A stretch of 64,000 nucleotides of DNA from CAVUCH01 sp963739995. GTDB lineage: Bacteria; Acidobacteriota; Vicinamibacteria; Vicinamibacterales; JAENWD01. Where the stretch lies: assembly GCA_963739995.1 (NCBI GenBank), contig CAVUCH010000019.1, positions 1 to 64,000 of the forward strand, given 5' to 3'. Positions 37,907-48,359 of this stretch are shown one piece after another (position 1 is the stretch's first letter; the number at the start of each line of letters is the position of its first letter). Under the pieces are notes generated by a model. That model made no database searches. It worked only from the letters and a program-made list of their open reading frames with translations, and was not told the DNA's origin. The position numbers were made by a program, and so were the translations under genes.

Positions 37907-40303
37907 ATGCAGACCTATGAGCTGCGTCAATCGCTTCGGATCTTCCGCCGCGAACCGGGCCTTGCTGCCGCCGTGGTCATCACGCTCGCGCTCGGCATCG
38001 GGGCGAACACGGCGCTGTTTGCGCTCGTGGAGGCCGTCCTGTTGCGGCCGCTCCCTTTCGACGGGGCCGAAGCGCTCGTCGTGCTTCGTCACCGGGACGT
38101 GCCGACGGGTCTGACCAAGCCCGACATCGCCCTCGGTGATTTCGTCGATTTGCGTGCACGCCAACGGTCGCTCGAGTCGCTCGCGGGGTTCAGCGGGTAC
38201 TCATCCACCTTTGTCGGCGGCGGAGAGGCGACTCGCGTCGAGGGCGCCAGTGCGACCCCGGACGCGCTGCGGGCGCTGCGCCTCCAGCCTGTGCTCGGTC
38301 GCCTGCTGCACGATGAGGACGCCCGGGAAGGCGCCGCGCCGGTCGCGATCGTCGGCCACGAGTTCTGGCGCCTGCAGCTCGGATCCGATCCGAAGGCGAC
38401 GGGGCGTACGATTCAGCTGGGGCCTGCACGGACGATGGTCGTGGGTGTGTTGCCTCCCGGGTTTCGTTTTCCCGGGATGGCGAGGACCGACCTGATCGTC
38501 CCTCAGCCGCTACCTGTTGCCGTGCCGGCTCAACGGCGGTCCGGCTGGATCTATGGGATCGGCCGTCTCCGTTCCGGTCAGACCCTCGAGCGGGCTGCCG
38601 AGGAGCTGGCGACTCTTTCGCGGCGGTTCGAAATCGAGTTCCCGCAGCAGAATCGGGGTTCGCGGTACGAAGCGTTATCCCTGCGTGAGGCGATCGTCGG
38701 CGACACGAGGCGGCCGCTCCTGCTGCTGCTCGCCGCCGTCGGCTTCGTCCTGCTCATGGCGTGCGCCAACGTCGGCAACCTGCTGCTCGCGCGGACGCTG
38801 GGCCGTCAGCAGGAGCTTGCGGTGCGGCTGGCGCTGGGTGCGAGCCGCCGTCGCCTGGCGAGGCACGTGCTCGCGGAAGGGTTCTGGCTTGCGCTCGCCG
38901 GCGGCGCAATGGCGGTGGTCGTGGCGGCGTACGCCGCGCCCACGCTGGCCGCGATGGTGCCGAACGCGTCGCTCGTGCCAGGGCTCCAGACGGTCGGTGT
39001 CAATCGCGGCGTGCTGCTGTTCACCCTCGGCACTTCCCTGTTCGCAACGCTGATCTTCGGCGGCGTCGCGTGCCTCGGCATCATGCGTCGCGACACGGGA
39101 GGAGTGCGCGAGCGCCAGGGCACGCTGACGCCCGGCTCGAAGGCCGCCGCCTCGGGCCTCGTCGTGGCACAAGTGGCACTGGCGGTCGTCCTCCTCGCCG
39201 GAGCCGGGCTGACGCTGCGGAGTTTCACCAACCTGCTGGCGGTGGACCCTGGCTTCACGTCCGCCGGCGTATTGACGGTGCAGCTGACGCTTCCAACGGG
39301 GCGCTATGACGAGGACGAGCGCCGCCGCGCCCTCTACAACCGCATGTTCGACGATATCGAGGCCCTGCCCGGAGTGGACACGGTCGGGGCGGCGATGGTC
39401 ACGCCCTTGACGGGGAACAACTGGACCGCGCCGCTGCAGCGTGTCGAGCGGCCCGTCCCTGCCGGACAACGGCCGCCGGAGGTTGGCTGGCAGCTCGCGT
39501 CCAGAGGCTACTTTCGCGCGCTGCGGATTCCGCTGCGGGCCGGACGTCTCTTCGATGCACACGACGCGACGGGGGCACCGGTCGTGATCGTCAGCGAGGC
39601 GGTCGCCGAACGCTTCTTCCCCGGTGAGCAGCCGCTGGGCCATCGCGTCAGCCTGGGAGACATGCAGGCGGAGATTGTCGGCATCGTCGGGAACATCCGG
39701 CGCGCGTCGCTGGCCGATGACCTTCGCGCCGATCTGTACTTTCCGTTCGAGCGCGTGATGAGCCCGACCACGACGCTCTTCATCCGGGCAAGCGGAGATC
39801 CGCTTGCGATTGTGCCCGCCGTGCGGGCGGCGGTCCGCCGGCTCGAACCGTTTGCGGTGGTCGACGAGACGCGCGCGCTTGCGGACATCGCCGAAGGATC
39901 CGCCGCCGCGACCCGGCTCGCGACGCGCCTGCTGGGTGGCTTCGCGGTGATCGCCCTCCTGCTCGCAGCCATCGGCGTCTACAGCCTGATGGCGTACCGC
40001 GTGCGCCGTCGCGCGCGGGAGCTTGGCACGAGACTCGCGCTCGGCGCGACCCCCGGCACGATCACGTGGCTCGTGGTGCGTCAGGCGGGGGGCATCGTCA
40101 CGATCGGCCTCGCGGCAGGCACCGTGGCGGCGCTCGCGTTCGCACGGACGCTCTCCTCGCTGCTCTTTGATGTTGCCCCGTCGGATCCGGGCATCCTTGC
40201 GTCGGCGGCGGCCCTGCTCGCCGCCGTCAGCCTCGCGGCCAGCTACCTGCCGGCGCGGCGCGCGGCGCGGGTGGATCCGGTCGCCGTGCTTTCGTCGGAG
40301 TGA
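37907..40303 (+). CDS. ADOP-type permease (MacB periplasmic + FtsX domains), intact
   Basis: A 798-residue orphan MacB-like permease, uninterrupted. The ATG at 37907 begins the conserved ELRQSLRIFRREPGLAAAVV, then ITLALGIGANTALFALVEAV; the frame is open upstream but that stretch is repeat element A. Two MacB periplasmic domains alternate with FtsX helix bundles (AAVGFVLLMACANVGNLLLA, about residues 270-290; and the final YLPARRAARVDPVAVLSSE). No ATPase, membrane-fusion or PadR gene is next to it. Substrate unknown. Confidence 0.92.
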   Translation: MQTYELRQSLRIFRREPGLAAAVVITLALGIGANTALFALVEAVLLRPLPFDGAEALVVLRHRDVPTGLTKPDIALGDFVDLRARQRSLESLAGFSGYSSTFVGGGEATRVEGASATPDALRALRLQPVLGRLLHDEDAREGAAPVAIVGHEFWRLQLGSDPKATGRTIQLGPARTMVVGVLPPGFRFPGMARTDLIVPQPLPVAVPAQRRSGWIYGIGRLRSGQTLERAAEELATLSRRFEIEFPQQNRGSRYEALSLREAIVGDTRRPLLLLLAAVGFVLLMACANVGNLLLARTLGRQQELAVRLALGASRRRLARHVLAEGFWLALAGGAMAVVVAAYAAPTLAAMVPNASLVPGLQTVGVNRGVLLFTLGTSLFATLIFGGVACLGIMRRDTGGVRERQGTLTPGSKAAASGLVVAQVALAVVLLAGAGLTLRSFTNLLAVDPGFTSAGVLTVQLTLPTGRYDEDERRRALYNRMFDDIEALPGVDTVGAAMVTPLTGNNWTAPLQRVERPVPAGQRPPEVGWQLASRGYFRALRIPLRAGRLFDAHDATGAPVVIVSEAVAERFFPGEQPLGHRVSLGDMQAEIVGIVGNIRRASLADDLRADLYFPFERVMSPTTTLFIRASGDPLAIVPAVRAAVRRLEPFAVVDETRALADIAEGSAAATRLATRLLGGFAVIALLLAAIGVYSLMAYRVRRRARELGTRLALGATPGTITWLVVRQAGGIVTIGLAAGTVAALAFARTLSSLLFDVAPSDPGILASAAALLAAVSLAASYLPARRAARVDPVAVLSSE

Positions 40304-40421
40304 CGGACTGCGACTTCGAGCGCGTCCTGCAGGCGGCTGCCTCTATCCTGGGCGGCTAGCAGCGCGCGTGCGCCTGTGGAGAGCTCCATGCGGAGTGAGC
40401 GGTAAAGACAGTCGTCCACCG

Positions 40422-41488
40422 TCACTGCGCCGTCACGCGAAAGCTGTAACTGGCGAGCGGCTCTGGCTCCCCTTCGCCATCGGTTCCGCTCACCTTGATT
40501 AGGTAGTCGCCTCGGGACAGTAGCTCGGCAGGCAGGATCACAGTGATCGCACGCCGTCCTCGATCGCCCTGAGCCTTCAATCCAGACTGCGCCCACATCT
40601 CGACACTCTCCGCGTTGTACAGAACCGTGCGATACCGCATGTTTCCAGCGGCTGCCAGGTGGAGCCGCAGCCGAATCACTGAGGCGTCCGAAGGGATGGC
40701 AATTCTCGTAACGGCCCCCTCGCTTCTCAGCAGCCCGGTAGCCAGCACGAACGTTGGCGGCGCCGGTCGACGCGCCGCACCAGCCGCATCAGGCTTCACG
40801 TCGGGCGCGAGAGCCTCATTCGCGTGCTGCCGCCTTTCGGCGTCAAGCTCTGTCTGACGGGCGGCCTGAGCCTCGGACGAGAGCCCCTCCACTTGCGTCT
40901 TCAGAGCATGCTGCTCGCGTTGCGCGGTCTCGTTCTCGGTGCGGAGGCGCCCCAGGTCACCTGCGAGGCGGGCGCCGCGAACAGCGAACCAGCTGGTGCC
41001 GGCGAGCAGAATGGCCACCGATGCGGCGAGCACGCCTGTCCGCAGCGGGTGTGCGCGAAAGAGTTGAAGGGTCGGTGGTCACCAGGTTCTTCCATGTCGC
41101 GACCGCGGAGGTGTGCATGTGCATCCGTCCGATCAGCCCCCTGGGCACTGGAACGCTCGACGCGGAGCGGAAGGGTCCGAGTCACCGCGGTCACCTCGGT
41201 CGGCGGCAAACCGGCGGCCGACGCGCGGTCTTTCAACAACCGCACGAACCCGACCTGCCACCGGCGGTCCTCGTTGATGAGGAAGTGCCGTTCGAACGCC
41301 ATTCTCTCGGCGGGTGACAGGACACCCTCCAGGTATTCTTCCGTGAGTTCATCCTCCGATGGACCGAGGAGTTCGAAGAACTCGGGGTTCATCACGAGGC
41401 GTTCTTCGACCTCGAGGCGAGGCTCTTCGTCGAGCTCGCCGAGCAGATATCGCTTCAGTGTCGCGTCGCGACGTTGCTTCACGCGCAT
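40422..41488 (-). CDS. Anti-sigma-like membrane protein, one frame break
   Basis: The front half (RRDATLKRYLLGELDEEPRL onward, with ELTEEYLEGVLSPAERMAFE) is the acidic N-terminal module typical of acidobacterial anti-sigma-like proteins. After a one-base shift between about 41050 and 41080 the frame continues with LFRAHPLRTG, a membrane helix (VLAASVAILLAGTSWFAVRG), a coiled coil (about 35 residues) and an extracytoplasmic strand-rich domain ending SYSFRVTAQ. About 350 residues when joined. It lies 33 bases downstream of the sigma factor gene on the same strand. Likely holds the sigma factor at the membrane until a signal arrives. Confidence 0.75.
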
Positions 41489-41521
41489 AAGTCACTTCCA
41501 GATACAGACGGCCGCCAGTTG

Positions 41522-42118
41522 TCACTGCAACTCGATATGTCCCGGCTTTCGCGTGTCCACGCAGTGATAGACGCACTCTCGGAGGCGGAGAGTGATGCGG
41601 TGGATTCTCAGCCTCAGGGCATTGGAACTGATGTTCAGTTCGCGAGCGACCATCGATCGATGATTGATCTTCGCCAGCCCCTCATGCTGGTAATACGAGA
41701 GGATGACATCCTTGTCCTGCGAACACAGACAGTGGAGACAGCGGTCGAGGCAGTCGTGTCCCTGCGCCGCTGCCTGCGACAGGATGTCGGGCTCACCCGG
41801 ATCCGCCGGATCCCAGCCATCGGGCAGAGCGACCGTGCGTTGCCGTCGTATCCACTCCTTCGTCACCTTCCAGGCCACCCCGAAGATGAACGGGGCGGGA
41901 TCACCTATTTCGGCGTCTGGCCCGACTTGCGCCAGCCGGCGGGCAACGCGATCCATCGTCTCGTCGGCGACTTCCTCGGGATGAGCACAGCCACGGTGCG
42001 CGAGGATGGTGACAAGCCGTCGCCGCAACTGCTCGTACCGCGCACCCGCGAGATCGCGGTCCGGGCTCAGCTGCCTGAGGAGCGCCTCGAATTGATCCGA
42101 GCTCAGCACTTGCGTCAT
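41522..42118 (-). CDS. ECF-like sigma-70 family RNA polymerase sigma factor
   Basis: A 198-residue sigma factor with region 2 (RYEQLRRRLVTILAHRGCAHPEEVADETMDRVARRL) and region 4 (KDVILSYYQHEGLAKINHRS with a helix-turn-helix, ELNISSNALRLRIHRIT). It belongs to the acidobacterial group that pairs with N-terminally acidic membrane anti-sigma proteins, such as the one 33 bases downstream. Target genes are unknown. Cysteines in DCLDRCLHCLC may give a redox-sensitive site, which is speculative. Confidence 0.85.
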   Translation of the reverse strand: MTQVLSSDQFEALLRQLSPDRDLAGARYEQLRRRLVTILAHRGCAHPEEVADETMDRVARRLAQVGPDAEIGDPAPFIFGVAWKVTKEWIRRQRTVALPDGWDPADPGEPDILSQAAAQGHDCLDRCLHCLCSQDKDVILSYYQHEGLAKINHRSMVARELNISSNALRLRIHRITLRLRECVYHCVDTRKPGHIELQ

Positions 42119-42818
42119 TGTTCACTTCCACTCGCCCGGGGGCACGTCGTCCGAACAGTGGTGCGAACGTTCAGCGGGCGTTTGTGCTCGAGAGCTGCTG
42201 CGGGTGCGACGGAGAATGGTGTCTGGAGTCGGCTCGGGGCTCACCGCTGCTCGGCCGGAGCGGACTTGAGCCCTGAGCCGCAGGGAAGAGCGGGTGCTGG
42301 TGATCGCGAGCGCCGCCGGTCCCATGGATAGTCTCCCATGGCCGAGCTGGGCGTCGTGGCTCGCGCGAGGACCGTGCCTCTCAGAAGCTCGACGCCAACG
42401 GCCGACATTCGGCGGCTCGAGCGGAGTCGTCAGGATGCTGGTGGCGGGAGTATAGCCGAGTCGTGCCCACCCTACAACGAGTTCGATCCTGCGCCACTCG
42501 ATTCGCCATGCACAGTGATATGGCAGTGCGCGTCGAGACATTTCCGGGGGCGCCCGGGAGGGTCCGGCGGTTGAACGTCAGATTCTCATGCAGAGTGAAA
42601 TGTTTGCCGGTCCCACACCATCTACTGGTGAAGTCAACCGACTGGCCACGCAATCCGCCGCGTGAAAGGCTTGCCATCCAGCGAGCTACCGTGGACGTGA
42701 GCGCGGTCGCCACAGGGCAGGCGCGCTCGTACACGCACGCGACGGTTCAGCACCTGGTGAGCTCAGCGGCTGGAACGAGGAACACTATGGCCACACAGAT
42801 CGACGGACTCGCGCCGCC
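42119..42818. other. Divergent intergenic region (sigma factor / phosphatase)
   Basis: About 700 bases between the sigma gene (minus) and the phosphatase gene (plus). Open frames here are antisense-like and share no family pattern. The length leaves room for two promoters and possibly a small RNA, but I see no structure that supports one. Confidence 0.4.
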
Positions 42819-43601
42819 ATGGGCATGGGCACGGCGCGGTCGCCGCGTGCCAAACACCCCACGGCTGGCGAGGACCTTCGCTGCGCTGCCAAGATTCAGT
42901 GCCAGCTACTGCCGCCCTCGCGCTACACCGGACTCTACGTCGATGTGGCGGCCAGGACGCGTCCCTGCCGGACCCTCGGGGGGGACTTCTTCGACTATCA
43001 GGACACCGAGTGCGGGTTCCGTGTGGTGCTGGGCGATGTCTGTGGGAAGGGAGCAGCGGCAGCGCTGCAGGCGGCCGTCGTGCAAGGCATCCTGGCCATC
43101 CAGGCCGAAGTGGACTCCCGACCGGCGGCCATGATGACCCGTTTGAACCGCGCGTTGTGCCGGCGGGCAATCCCAGCCCGGTTCGTTACGTTGTTCTGCG
43201 GCATCGTCACTCCCGACAATCGACTGACGTACTGCAATGCCGGACAGTGCTGCCCGATCCTCGTGAACCACCAGCCCGCTCGGCACCTCTCCGCAGGGGG
43301 GGCTCCTCTCGGCCTCTTTTCCAATGCGTCGTACGAGGAGGAGTCGTTGACGATGGCGCCGGGCGACACGCTGGTCGTGTTCAGCGACGGGGTCGCCGAG
43401 GCACTGGGCAGGGCAGGTAATCCGAGTGAGGAATTCGGGGACTCGCGCATCCTCGACGCGGTGCAGGAGCAGCAGACGGCCAGCGCGTCGGCAGTTCTCG
43501 ACCATTTGCTCGAGAAGCTCTATGCCTTTGCGCAACACGGTCAGCAACGCGACGACGTGACTGCGGTTGTCGTTCGATATCTGGGCGCCGCGAACGTGTG
43601 A
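42819..43601 (+). CDS. RsbU/SpoIIE-like PP2C serine phosphatase
   Basis: About 260 residues: a short helical linker with the IQCQLLPP motif, then a PP2C/SpoIIE phosphatase domain with TLGGDFFDY, GDVCGKGAAAALQAAVVQGI, VFSDGVAEA and RDDVTAVVVRYLG, holding the metal-binding aspartates. Such enzymes dephosphorylate anti-anti-sigma (STAS) proteins in partner-switching cascades. There is no N-terminal sensor domain and no STAS or HATPase gene nearby, so the partner is elsewhere. It ends 13 bases from the convergent permease gene. The true start could be slightly upstream, as no clear ribosome site decides it. Confidence 0.87.
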   Translation: MGMGTARSPRAKHPTAGEDLRCAAKIQCQLLPPSRYTGLYVDVAARTRPCRTLGGDFFDYQDTECGFRVVLGDVCGKGAAAALQAAVVQGILAIQAEVDSRPAAMMTRLNRALCRRAIPARFVTLFCGIVTPDNRLTYCNAGQCCPILVNHQPARHLSAGGAPLGLFSNASYEEESLTMAPGDTLVVFSDGVAEALGRAGNPSEEFGDSRILDAVQEQQTASASAVLDHLLEKLYAFAQHGQQRDDVTAVVVRYLGAANV

Positions 43602-43614
43602 GTGTCTCCCCCAT

Positions 43615-46280
43615 TCATTCGTCGCGCAACACGACGAGCGGATCGGTGCGCGCTGCCTTTCGGCTCGGCCAGTACCGACGAGAGTGCCGCAACCGCCACC
43701 AGGACCGCCACGGCCCCCGCGTAGGTCGCCGGATCCAGCGGCGATACGCCGTAGACGAACCCCGCGAGCACGCGGGAAAGCGCGAGCGCGCCTGCCATTC
43801 CGGCCACCACCCCTGCCAGCGTCAGCCACAGGCCGTTGCCGAGCACCATGGTGACGACGTCGCGCGGTCTCGCGCCGAGCGCGAGACGCACGCCGATCTC
43901 GCGCCGCCGTTGCGCCACCATATATCCCATCACGCCGTAGACGCCGATTCCGGCGAGCAACAACGCGAGCAGCGCGAACGTGGTCACGAGTGCGGTCTGG
44001 AACTGTCGGCGAGCGGTCGACCTCGCGACCACCTCCTCCATGGTCTGGAACCAGAACACGCCCTGTTCCGGATCGATGGCTGCGATCTGTCCCCGGACGG
44101 CAGACACCAGCGCCATCGGATCGCCCTGCGTGCGCACGACGAGCGTCATGTACGGCACGGGAGACTGGGCCACCGGCACGTAGATTTCCGCCTTCTGCGG
44201 CGCCTCGGGCCCGAAGTGCCGGGTGCCCTGGACAACGCCGATGATCTGGCGCCAGACCGGCCGGCCGTCTGCCCACTCCAAGGCCAGCCGCCTCCCGATC
44301 GGGCTCTGCCCTGCCCAGTACATCCGGGCTGCCACGTCGCTGATGACGGCGACCGGCAGGGTGTCCTGTCGATCCCGCTCGTCGATCAGGCGACCGCTCA
44401 CGAGGCGGATGCCCATCGCGTCGAAGTAGCCGGGAGACACATGCGGGCGATTGGCGTGCGGGCCTTGGCTCCCGGGCGGCGGATCCGGGCGGCCCTCGAC
44501 CGCGAAGCCACCCTGATCGTTGATGCCCGTCAATGGGATCGTCTGGCTGACGCCTGCGGCCTGGACCCCCGGCAGTGCGTTTGCGCGGCGCAACGCGTCG
44601 TCGGTGAACGCGATCTGGCGGGCGGCGTCCGAATAGCGGGCCGGCGAGAGATTGATCATCGCGGTCAGCACCTGCGGCGCGCGAATTCCCAGATCCAGCC
44701 CGGCGACGCGCATGAAGCTGCGAACGAGGAGGCCCGCACCCACGAGCAGCACCACCGCCAGGGCGAGTTGGGCTGCAACCAGCGTGTGACGGACGCGGCG
44801 GCCTGCGGCGCCCCCGGCGACGCGCGTGCCGCCGTCCCGGAGCGCATGCGTGACCTTCACCGACGAGCCGAGCACCGCGGGCGCCAGGCCGAACAAGAGT
44901 CCAACAGCCGTGGCGATCAGAACCATGAACCCGAGCACCTGCCCGTCGACGGAGGCCTCGTCGAGTCGCGGGATCGTGACAGGCGCCAGGCTGACGAGCA
45001 CGCGCGTGCCCGCGTAGGCGATGCCGAGTCCGGCCGCAGCGCCGCCGAACGCGAGCAGCAGGCTCTCGGCGAGCATCTGGCGAACCAGGCGTCCCCGGCT
45101 GGCGCCGAGCGCCTGCCGCATGGCCACCTCGCGCTGCCGCGCTTCCGCCCGCGACAGGAGGAGCGTGGTGATGTTGGCGCACGTGAGCAGCAGGATGAAC
45201 CCGACCGCGCCGAGCAGCGACAGCAGCGCGGGGCGTGCGGCACCGACCACGTGTTCGCGCAGCGGCGCCACGGCGACGTCGAAATCCCGGTTCGTCTCGG
45301 GATACGTGCGTGCGAGGCGGTCTGCGATGGTGTGCATCTCGGCGCGGGCGCGCTCGAGGCTGACGCCGGGCTTCAGCCGCGCGATCGTCCAGAAGTTGTG
45401 GCTGCCGCGATGCTCGAGGTCGTGCGGCCGCATCGGGATCCAGAGATCGATCGGCACGACGTTCTCCCCGGGCACGGTGGCCGGAAAGGCGAAAGACGCG
45501 GGCATCACGCCGGCGATCGTGTAAGCGGCGCCGTCAACCGCCAGGCTGCGCCCGACCGCGGCTGGATTGCCGCCGAACTGCCGCAGCCACAACGCGTGGC
45601 TGATCACCGCGACCCGCGGCTGGCCCGGGCGGTCCTCGCCCTCGACGAACGTACGCCCGAGCAGCGGCGGGACGCGAAGCACGGCAAACAATCGATCGGT
45701 CACTTCGAGCGCGACGGCGCCCTCCGGCTGCTTGCCGCCGACCATCGTGACCATCTGAAACCGGTACGCCGCCATGTGCTCGAAGACGCGGCTGCCGCTC
45801 TGCCAGTCGCGGAAGTTCGGGAACGCCACCCAGTCGGCCTCCCCGCCCTCGCGTTTCCCCGTCTCGTAGAGCTGCACGAGGTCGTCGGGCTTCCCGTAAT
45901 CGAGCGGTCGCAGCACGACGGCGTTCACGAGGCTGAACACGGCGGTCGCCACGCCGATGCCGAGGGCGAGCGTCAGCACGATCGCCAGCGTGAACCCGGA
46001 ATGGTGAGCCGAGCATCCGGAACGCGTACCGCAGGTCGCGCCGCGCATCCTCGAGCCAGGCGAACGATCTGGTGTCGCGCTGCGCGTCCTTCGCCGCCTC
46101 GACGCCGAGGAACGCCCGGCCGGCTGCGGCGCGCACCTCGTCGTCGGTGAGCCCCTGCCGGCGCAGATCGTCCTCGAAGAGATCGCGATGGGACGCGATC
46201 TCGCGCGCGAGCTCGTCCTCCGCCCGTCCCGATCTGAGGAACGCCAGGATACGCTGCGCGAAGCGCCTGATGGACGTCAT
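43615..46280 (-). CDS. ADOP-type permease of the PadR operon, two frame breaks
   Basis: About 888 residues when repaired. It starts at 46280 with an ADOP-specific N-terminal helical module (RSGRAEDELAREIASHRDLF, DDLRRQGLTDDEVRAAAGRA), then RRDLRYAFRML. A one-base shift within 46003-46018 leads to AHHSGFTLAIVLTLALGIGV and two MacB/FtsX units. A second shift at plus-strand 43672-43676 (CAGTACC, one C too many) restores the proper end SYWPSRKAARTDPLVVLRDE and a stop at 43615; unrepaired, the frame runs on into the phosphatase gene. It overlaps the PadR stop by ATGA, the canonical acidobacterial PadR-ADOP operon. Confidence 0.87.
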
Positions 46281-46630
46281 GGCTTCACCTCGCCGACCAG
46301 CAGCTTGTCGACCAGGCCCGCGAGGCGCCGCCAGCGTTCGGTCTCCTTTTCGAGCGCCTTCAGCCCCGCTTTCGTGATCGCGTAGTACTTCGCGTCGCGG
46401 TTGCTCTCGGTGCGTTGCCAGGCGCCCTTGATCCAGCCCTTCTGGTCCAGCCGCACGAGGGCGGGATAGAGCGTGCCCTGATTCAGGTTGAGGGGGTGGT
46501 CGGCGACCTGGGCGAGCCGACCGGCGAGCCCATACGCGTGCTGCGGGCCCATGGTGGCGAGCGCGCGCAGCACGATCAGATCGAGGGTTCCCTGCAGCAG
46601 CTCGACGCGGCTGTCTCGTTCACTGGGCAT
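46277..46630 (-). CDS. PadR-family transcriptional regulator
   Basis: A 117-residue PadR repressor (from the Met at 46630): an N-terminal winged helix with LLQGTLDLIVLRALATMGPQ, HAYGLAGRLAQ and NQGTLYPALVRLDQKGWIKG, followed by a C-terminal dimer helix (KETERWRRLAGLVDKLL). It is translationally coupled to the downstream ADOP permease (ATGA overlap), which it probably regulates together with itself. A palindrome over its own -35 box supports autoregulation. The longer upstream frame (to 46654) would place the start in the promoter and is rejected. Confidence 0.92.
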   Translation of the reverse strand: MPSERDSRVELLQGTLDLIVLRALATMGPQHAYGLAGRLAQVADHPLNLNQGTLYPALVRLDQKGWIKGAWQRTESNRDAKYYAITKAGLKALEKETERWRRLAGLVDKLLVGEVKP

Positions 46631-46649
46631 CCAAGTGGACCTCGGCGCC

Positions 46650-46682
46650 AGCATAGAACCGGCTTCACTTGGTTGTCAAGTG
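46650..46682 (-). promoter_or_regulatory. padR-ADOP promoter with overlapping palindrome
   Basis: On the minus strand TTGACA (46674-46679) and TATGCT (46650-46655) are spaced by 18 bases, a near-consensus sigma-70 promoter. CACTTGACAACCAAGTG (46666-46682) is a palindrome with 6-bp arms that contains the -35 box, and a third CAAGTG half-site lies at 46632-46637 next to the start codon. This is the expected architecture of a PadR autoregulatory operator. Confidence 0.65.
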
Positions 46683-46848
46683 CAGTGCGGAACTGATCTC
46701 CGCGCCCGGGGTGGAATGCAACTCGTGTACGATGGCGCTCACCTCGCCCCATGAAAAAGATCCACAGCCTGCTCGTACGCGCTCTCGATCGCACCCGTGC
46801 CTCTTGGCGTCGAGATGCTCACGGCCCGACAACGCCCGGTATTCAAGG

Positions 46849-47014
46849 CTAGTGTCCCGGCCGCGTGATTCGTGACGTAAATCCCGGAGCGCGGCGCCCG
46901 GATGGCAAGGCGCGAAGAGCGAGCTTATTGGGCATAAGTGAGTGATGAGCAACGCAGCCAGCCGGGATGCCCCGCCCGGGAGTTATGTCGCGAATCACGC
47001 GGCCGGGACACTAG
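46849..47014. repeat. MITE-like element with 39-bp terminal inverted repeats (copy C)
   Basis: Left end 46849-46887 (CTAGTGTCCCGGCCGCGTGA..) and right end 46976-47014 are inverted copies matching at 36 of 39 positions, each ending in CTAG. The 90-bp interior shares its sequence with copies A and B (GAGCGCGGCGCC, CAACGCAGCCAGCCGGGATG). It encodes nothing and lies between the padR promoter and the dCache sensor gene. Confidence 0.78.
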
Positions 47015-47199
47015 ATACAGTGGTTCATCGCTGGCGATTCGTTCGTGGCCGGGCTGGCTTACCGGGGGCGGTTTGGGCTGAGCCCGACCGTGCTGGCGCG
47101 GCTCCGCCCACACGCGATGTTGACAACCTCAGTTCACGGCGCCACAGTCATGGACAGTACTCCCCGGCCCGTCGTTCTTCGCCTTTCCCGGAGGACCCC

Positions 47200-48357
47200 A
47201 TGACGGCACGCATTCCCCACCTCAATCAGCGCGTGCTCACCGTGTTTCTTCTCGTCAGCCTGCCCGCGCTCATCGTTGGCACTCTTCTCGTTCTCAGGGT
47301 CGGCCAGAACCGGCTGAGTGAGAGCTATGGCCGTCACCTGCAGGACGTGGCCCAGCAGGCCGCGGCAGGGGTCGATGCGTACGTGTACCGCCGCATTCTC
47401 GACGTCTCGCTGCTCGCCCGCACACCGGACCTGCGCCGCGAAGCGACGGCGGGCTCGACGCGCCCCTTCGACCGTGCAGCGGCCGAGGCCATGGACCGGG
47501 AGTGGCAGCAGTCCCGCCAGCAGCCTCCGCCCGTGGCCCAGGCTCTCAAGAATGCCGCTTCGCAGTACCTGGCAGACATCGTCGCGCACGACCGCATCTA
47601 TCGCGAGATGATCCTGACCGACCGCCACGGCCGGCTCATCGCCGCCTCCAACCCCACGACCGACTTCTTTCAGGGGGACGAGGATTGGTGGCTTGCTGCG
47701 TTCGACGACGGCCGGCGCGGGCGGGTCAGCATCGGGGACGTGCGTTGGGACCCGAGCGCGAGCGCCTATGCGATCGAGATCTCGGCACCCGTGAGCGGCC
47801 TGGGGGACGAGAGCGTGGCGGGCGTCCTCAAGGTGGTGAGCGACAGCCGCGAGATGCTCGCGCTCGTGGGAAACCTGCAGCTGGGTCAGACCGGCAGTGC
47901 GTGGCTGCTGCGTCGAAACGGCACGATCGTCTTCGGCCGGTACACTACCGACCCGAAGGCGCGGTTCTTTGCGAGCGACACGCTCAAGCAGCGCATGGAC
48001 GCGCTCTGGGCGACCGGCCCGATCGGAACCGCCCATTTCACCGCCCAGACTCCGGATGGCGTGAAGCACGTCGTCGGAGTGGCCGCAAGCCAGCTCGGGG
48101 CGAGCTATCCCGCGCTGCCCTGGGTCGTAGCCGTGTCGCAGGCCGAGTCGGAGCTGGTCGCGCCCCTGTCGATGCTCGGGTGGTATCTCCTGATGCTCGT
48201 CGCGCTCACAGCGCTCATCGTCGTCGGGCTGGCCTTGTGGTTCTCGATTCGACTCGGGGCCGATGCGGTGGACATCGACATGCACCTGGTACAACACCCT
48301 GCGGTGTCGCACGTCGGCGAGTTCGCGAATGACGATGCGGAAAATGCCAGGAGGTGA
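47200..48357 (+). CDS. dCache-type membrane sensor lacking an output domain
   Basis: A 385-residue protein preceded by GGAGG. Helix 1 (residues 12-33) and helix 2 (326-348) enclose an extracytoplasmic dCache_1-like region with VDAYVYRRILDVSLLARTPD, EMILTDRHGRLIAASNPTTD, DEDWWLAAFDDGRRG and YAIEISAPVSG, the signatures of double-PDC ligand sensors of chemoreceptors and kinases. After helix 2 only about 37 residues remain, with no HAMP, kinase, cyclase or methyl-accepting domain. The gene ends in front of an HbpS/GlcG gene two bases later, and I infer that the two work together. The odd C-terminus could reflect truncation, although the stop is clean. Confidence 0.82.
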   Translation: MTARIPHLNQRVLTVFLLVSLPALIVGTLLVLRVGQNRLSESYGRHLQDVAQQAAAGVDAYVYRRILDVSLLARTPDLRREATAGSTRPFDRAAAEAMDREWQQSRQQPPPVAQALKNAASQYLADIVAHDRIYREMILTDRHGRLIAASNPTTDFFQGDEDWWLAAFDDGRRGRVSIGDVRWDPSASAYAIEISAPVSGLGDESVAGVLKVVSDSREMLALVGNLQLGQTGSAWLLRRNGTIVFGRYTTDPKARFFASDTLKQRMDALWATGPIGTAHFTAQTPDGVKHVVGVAASQLGASYPALPWVVAVSQAESELVAPLSMLGWYLLMLVALTALIVVGLALWFSIRLGADAVDIDMHLVQHPAVSHVGEFANDDAENARR

Positions 48358-48359
48358 GG

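Noticed and set aside
42463..43134. Plus-strand frame of 223 codons ahead of the phosphatase
   Set aside because: Overlaps the real phosphatase in another frame and lacks any domain pattern.
43598..46150. Long plus-strand open frame of 850 codons
   Set aside because: Exact antisense of the PadR-operon permease, rich in Arg/His with no family pattern; high-GC third-position bias produces such shadows.
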